The notes beneath the pieces are model-generated. The model had not been told where the DNA came from. It searched no databases and worked only from the letters and a program-made list of their open reading frames with translations. The position numbers and the translations under genes are program-made. From Novosphingobium sp. UBA6722 (GTDB lineage: Bacteria; Pseudomonadota; Alphaproteobacteria; Sphingomonadales; Sphingomonadaceae), in the NCBI GenBank assembly GCA_002454125.1, contig DKII01000127.1, positions 1 through 15,319 of the forward strand: 15,319 nt of DNA, written 5' to 3'. Position 1 is the stretch's first letter; each line of letters starts with the position of its first letter. Below, piece after piece: positions 12,950 to 15,319 of this stretch.

Positions 12950-13339
12950 CTAATCGACCGGATCGATTCCTGGCGGATAGTAGGAAACCTCGATCCGCAG
13001 GCCATCAGGGTCGGGAATGAACAGCGCTACAACGCCTTCGCCAAAACGCTGCAGGCGTGCTTCATAACCGGCATCATCTATGGCCTGCTTGATCGCTTCG
13101 ACCGCAGCGGGATCCGGCGCCTTGAAGCCCAGATGGTTGAGACCTGGCGCATAGCGGCCATAGTCCCCGGTATCCGTATTGGCTTCTCGAAATTGCAGAA
13201 ACAGCCCCCGGTCATTTGACCAGATCCCACGCCTCTTCTGGGCAAACCCAAGCAGAGGCAAGACCAGGCCATAGAATCTCGCAGCCTGGTCAAAGTCGCG
13301 GGACAGGATGGTCAGGTGATCGAGCGGCAGGCTTTGCAT
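12950..13339 (-). CDS. VOC-family (glyoxalase/bleomycin-resistance fold) protein
   Basis: This 129-residue protein has the two-module vicinal-oxygen-chelate fold. The first module begins LPLDHLTILSRDFDQAARFY; the second begins near GLNHLGFKAPDPAAVEAI and ends with FIPDPDGLRIEVSYYPPG. Likely metal ligands are His8 (DHLTI), the His of NHLGF and the Glu of RIEVSY. It resembles small glyoxalase-like proteins of unknown substrate rather than the ArsI-type protein elsewhere in this window, as it has no cysteine pair. It lies 30 bases after glmU on the same strand and just before the vapBC promoter. A specific reaction cannot be assigned. Confidence 0.88.
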   Translation of the reverse strand: MQSLPLDHLTILSRDFDQAARFYGLVLPLLGFAQKRRGIWSNDRGLFLQFREANTDTGDYGRYAPGLNHLGFKAPDPAAVEAIKQAIDDAGYEARLQRFGEGVVALFIPDPDGLRIEVSYYPPGIDPVD

Positions 13340-13369
13340 GAGTTCCAGATGGCACCTGCCGCCATCCGT

Positions 13370-14722
13370 TCAACCCTGCTTCTCCGCCTTCTTCTTCTTC
13401 ATCGCGTCATGAAAGCGGTCGGCCCAGCCCGGCTTGACCAGCTGCTCGCCGCGGACAATCCGCAGTTCGCCGTCCATCACATCGCGCGTCACGGCGCTGC
13501 CGGCGGCAACAATCGCATCAGCGCCGATCTTGACCGGGGCGACCAGCGCGGAGTTGGAGCCGATGAAGGCGCGCTCGCCGATCACGGTCTTGTACTTGAA
13601 GTAGCCATCGTAATTGCAGGTGATCGTGCCCGCGCCGATGTTGGCGCCGGCCCCGACCTCGGCATCGCCGATGTAGGACAGGTGGTTGGCCTTGGCGCCC
13701 TTGCCCATCGTCGCCTTCTTGACCTCGACGAAGTTGCCGACCTTGGCCTTCTCCTCCAGCACCGAGCCGGGGCGCAGGCGAGCATAGGGGCCAACTTCAA
13801 CGCCGCTGGCCAGGCTTGCCCCCTCGATATGGCAGAAGCCGCGGATCTTGACGCCGTCCGCAACGCTTACGCCTGGGCCGAACACCACATTGGGTTCAAC
13901 CAGCACGTCACGCCCGAGCTTGGTGTCATATGCGAACCAGACCGTTTCCGGCGCGATCAGCGAAGCGCCATCGTCCATCGCTTGGCGGCGGCGGCGCTGC
14001 TGCCAGCGGGCTTCCGCCTCGGCCAGTTCGGCGCGGCTGTTGATGCCCATGACTTCGGTCTCGTCGGTTTCGACCACCACCACCCGCGCCCCTTCGGCGA
14101 TGGCATTGGTGGCGACATCGGGGAGGTAGTATTCGCCCGCCGCATTGTCATTGCCGACCGCTTCCAGCAGCCGCCACATGTCAGCGCTGTGCGCTACGAT
14201 CACACCCGAGTTGCAGAGGTTGACCGCCCGCTCCTCGTGGCTGGCGTCCTTGTGCTCGACCATCTTGCGGACCGTGCCGTCATGATCGGCGATGATCCGG
14301 CCATAGGCGGCGGTATCGTCCGGGCGGAAGCCAAGCACCGCCACCTTCGCGCCGGATGACAGCGCATCGCACAGTCGCCGCACGGTTGCTGCGGCAAGGA
14401 ACGGCACGTCGCCGAAACAGACCAGCACCAGGCCCGAAAAGTCCGCCAGTGCGGCCTTGGCCTGAAGGGCGGCGTGGGCCGTACCCAGCTGGGGCTCCTG
14501 CACCACCACTTCCGATCCAGTCCCCGCCAGCGCAGCCTCGATCTGCTCGCGCCGGTCTCCGGCCACGATCACAGTCCGCGCCACGCCGACTTCGCCGATC
14601 GACCCAAGCAAGTGCAGCAGCATCGGGTGGCCGGCGATCGGGTGGAGCACCTTGTGCAGGTTACTCTTCATGCGGGTGCCCTTGCCCGCAGCAAGGACGA
14701 TGACGGCTAGTTCGTGGCTCAT
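13370..14722 (-). CDS. glmU: Bifunctional GlmU: GlcNAc-1-phosphate uridyltransferase and glucosamine-1-phosphate acetyltransferase
   Basis: This 450-residue enzyme does the last two steps to UDP-GlcNAc, the precursor of peptidoglycan and lipid A. The N-terminal uridyltransferase shows the nucleotide-binding loop LAAGKGTRMKS with Lys25 a few residues on (NLHKVL), then QLGTAHA and FGDVPF. The C-terminal half (from about 250) is a left-handed beta-helix of hexapeptide repeats (VGPYARLRPGS, VGNFVEVKKATMG), with the catalytic His in KANHLSYIGDAEVG and the acetyl-CoA site NIGAGTITCNYDG. The end is a Lys-rich tail (KKKKAEKQG). It works in the same pathway as glmS, from which it is separated by the VOC and vapBC genes; glmM is not in the window. 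It is divergent from the HAD phosphatase gene, with 59 bases between the start codons. Confidence 0.98.
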   Translation of the reverse strand: MSHELAVIVLAAGKGTRMKSNLHKVLHPIAGHPMLLHLLGSIGEVGVARTVIVAGDRREQIEAALAGTGSEVVVQEPQLGTAHAALQAKAALADFSGLVLVCFGDVPFLAAATVRRLCDALSSGAKVAVLGFRPDDTAAYGRIIADHDGTVRKMVEHKDASHEERAVNLCNSGVIVAHSADMWRLLEAVGNDNAAGEYYLPDVATNAIAEGARVVVVETDETEVMGINSRAELAEAEARWQQRRRRQAMDDGASLIAPETVWFAYDTKLGRDVLVEPNVVFGPGVSVADGVKIRGFCHIEGASLASGVEVGPYARLRPGSVLEEKAKVGNFVEVKKATMGKGAKANHLSYIGDAEVGAGANIGAGTITCNYDGYFKYKTVIGERAFIGSNSALVAPVKIGADAIVAAGSAVTRDVMDGELRIVRGEQLVKPGWADRFHDAMKKKKAEKQG

Positions 14723-14766
14723 GCGCTTGCCATGCCACCAAATGCTTGCCGATTCCAGAACGCTGC

Positions 14767-14776
14767 GCCACGTGGC
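14767..14776. other. Perfect 10-bp palindrome in the glmU/gph divergent region
   Basis: GCCACGTGGC is a perfect palindrome 6 bases before the gph ATG. It could be a protein-binding site in the 59-base divergent promoter region, but a 10-bp palindrome can occur by chance in GC-rich DNA. No convincing -35/-10 pair was found for either gene. Confidence 0.2.
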
Positions 14777-14781
14777 TGGCG

Positions 14782-15319
14782 ATGACTGCGATCCGCTTTG
14801 CCACTGTCGGCTTCGATCTTGATGGAACCCTGCTCGACACCTCGCGCGATCTGGGCGTGGCGCTGAATCATGCGCTCGCCAGCATCAACCGCCCACCGGT
14901 GCCCGATGCCCAGGTGATGAACCTGATCGGCGGCGGATCGGGACTGATGCTGCGCCGCGCGCTGGCCCTCACCGGCGGCGAGGACGGCGTCGATTTCGAG
15001 TCGCTGCGGCAGGTGCTGCTGGCGCACTATGAAGCCAACATTACGGTCCACACTGCGCTCTATCCCGGTGGGGCGGCGATGCTTGACGCATTGGACGCGC
15101 GCGGCGTGAAGATCGCCATGGTCACCAACAAGCCGCAGCATCTGGCGGTGAAGCTGCTGGGCGAGTTGGACCTGCTCGACCGCTTCGCCTGCGTGATCGG
15201 GGGCGGTGGCGGCTATCCACTGAAGCCCGCGCCCGATGCGCTGCACGCTATGGTCGAACGTTCAGGCGGCGGCGCGGCGGCCTATGTCGGCGACACGACT
15301 TTCGACACGGGCGCGGCCC
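14782..15319 (+). CDS. gph: HAD-family phosphatase, phosphoglycolate phosphatase-like, N-terminal part (runs off right edge)
   Basis: 179 codons are visible, about four-fifths of a normal Gph. All four HAD motifs are present: I, FDLDGTLLDT with nucleophile D12 and acid D14; II, MVTNKP; III, the Lys of PLKPAPD; IV, YVGDTTFD near the right edge. The cap domain between motifs I and II begins RDLGVALNHAL, as in Gph, which removes the 2-phosphoglycolate formed during repair of oxidised DNA ends or by Rubisco oxygenation. Other small phosphoesters are possible substrates. ATG at 14782 gives the usual short N-terminus before the DxD motif. The gene is divergent from glmU. The C-terminal end lies outside the window. 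Confidence 0.92.
   Translation, partial: MTAIRFATVGFDLDGTLLDTSRDLGVALNHALASINRPPVPDAQVMNLIGGGSGLMLRRALALTGGEDGVDFESLRQVLLAHYEANITVHTALYPGGAAMLDALDARGVKIAMVTNKPQHLAVKLLGELDLLDRFACVIGGGGGYPLKPAPDALHAMVERSGGGAAAYVGDTTFDTGAA

Noticed and set aside
13316..14359. A 347-codon open frame on the plus strand opposite glmU
   Set aside because: It lies almost wholly antisense to glmU, which has all its catalytic motifs; it is a codon-bias shadow.
14719..15246. A 175-codon open frame on the minus strand opposite the HAD phosphatase gene
   Set aside because: The plus strand carries all four HAD motifs in frame, and the minus frame has no family features.

Overview
The window is GC-rich bacterial DNA with tightly packed genes. 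It looks alphaproteobacterial, most likely Sphingomonadales: there is a large TonB-dependent receptor of the sphingomonad type, PurS is a separate small protein, and glmU and glmS lie close together. The genus cannot be fixed from the sequence alone. No RNA gene, insertion sequence, prophage or CRISPR array was seen. The longest gene-free stretches are about 207 bases (3392-3598) and 179 bases (4121-4299), and both carry regulatory-looking repeats.

Layout. (1) 1-3391, minus strand: a TonB-dependent receptor with its own intrinsic terminator, then a TetR-type repressor that overlaps by 4 bases the start of an HlyD-type membrane-fusion protein running off the left edge. A 20-bp perfect palindrome sits between the -35 and -10 of the tetR promoter. 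(2) 3599-4989: a small secreted protein of unknown function (minus) divergent from a PhoB-like regulator (plus). The regulator's receiver domain has lost most catalytic residues. The shared intergenic region has two Pho-box-like direct repeats with 11-bp period, one facing each gene; a weaker array of the same kind lies upstream of the TonB receptor. (3) 5008-7055, plus strand: a compact arsenic operon arsR-arsI-arsC-aqpS with an ArsR-type operator over its promoter. It codes for arsenate reduction, C-As bond cleavage of methylarsenite and a channel for arsenite, but no ArsB or Acr3 pump. (4) 7109-8019: purS-purQ, two parts of FGAM synthase. (5) 8023-10377, minus: a membrane-anchored PAS-GGDEF-EAL protein. 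(6) 10445-14722, minus: the amino-sugar genes glmU and glmS, separated by a VOC-fold gene and a vapBC-type toxin-antitoxin pair only 15 bases upstream of glmS. (7) 14782 to the right edge, plus: the start of a phosphoglycolate-phosphatase-like HAD gene.

How it fits together. Housekeeping genes (purS-purQ, glmU, glmS, gph) are interleaved with accessory modules (efflux/TetR, the ars operon, vapBC). The most unusual part is the PhoB-like regulator with a decayed receiver beside Pho-box-like repeats. Arsenate is a phosphate analogue that enters through phosphate transporters, so a phosphate-type regulator beside an arsenic operon may be functional, but that link is inference. Two regulator genes, tetR and vapB, have promoters placed so that their mRNAs would be leaderless or nearly so.
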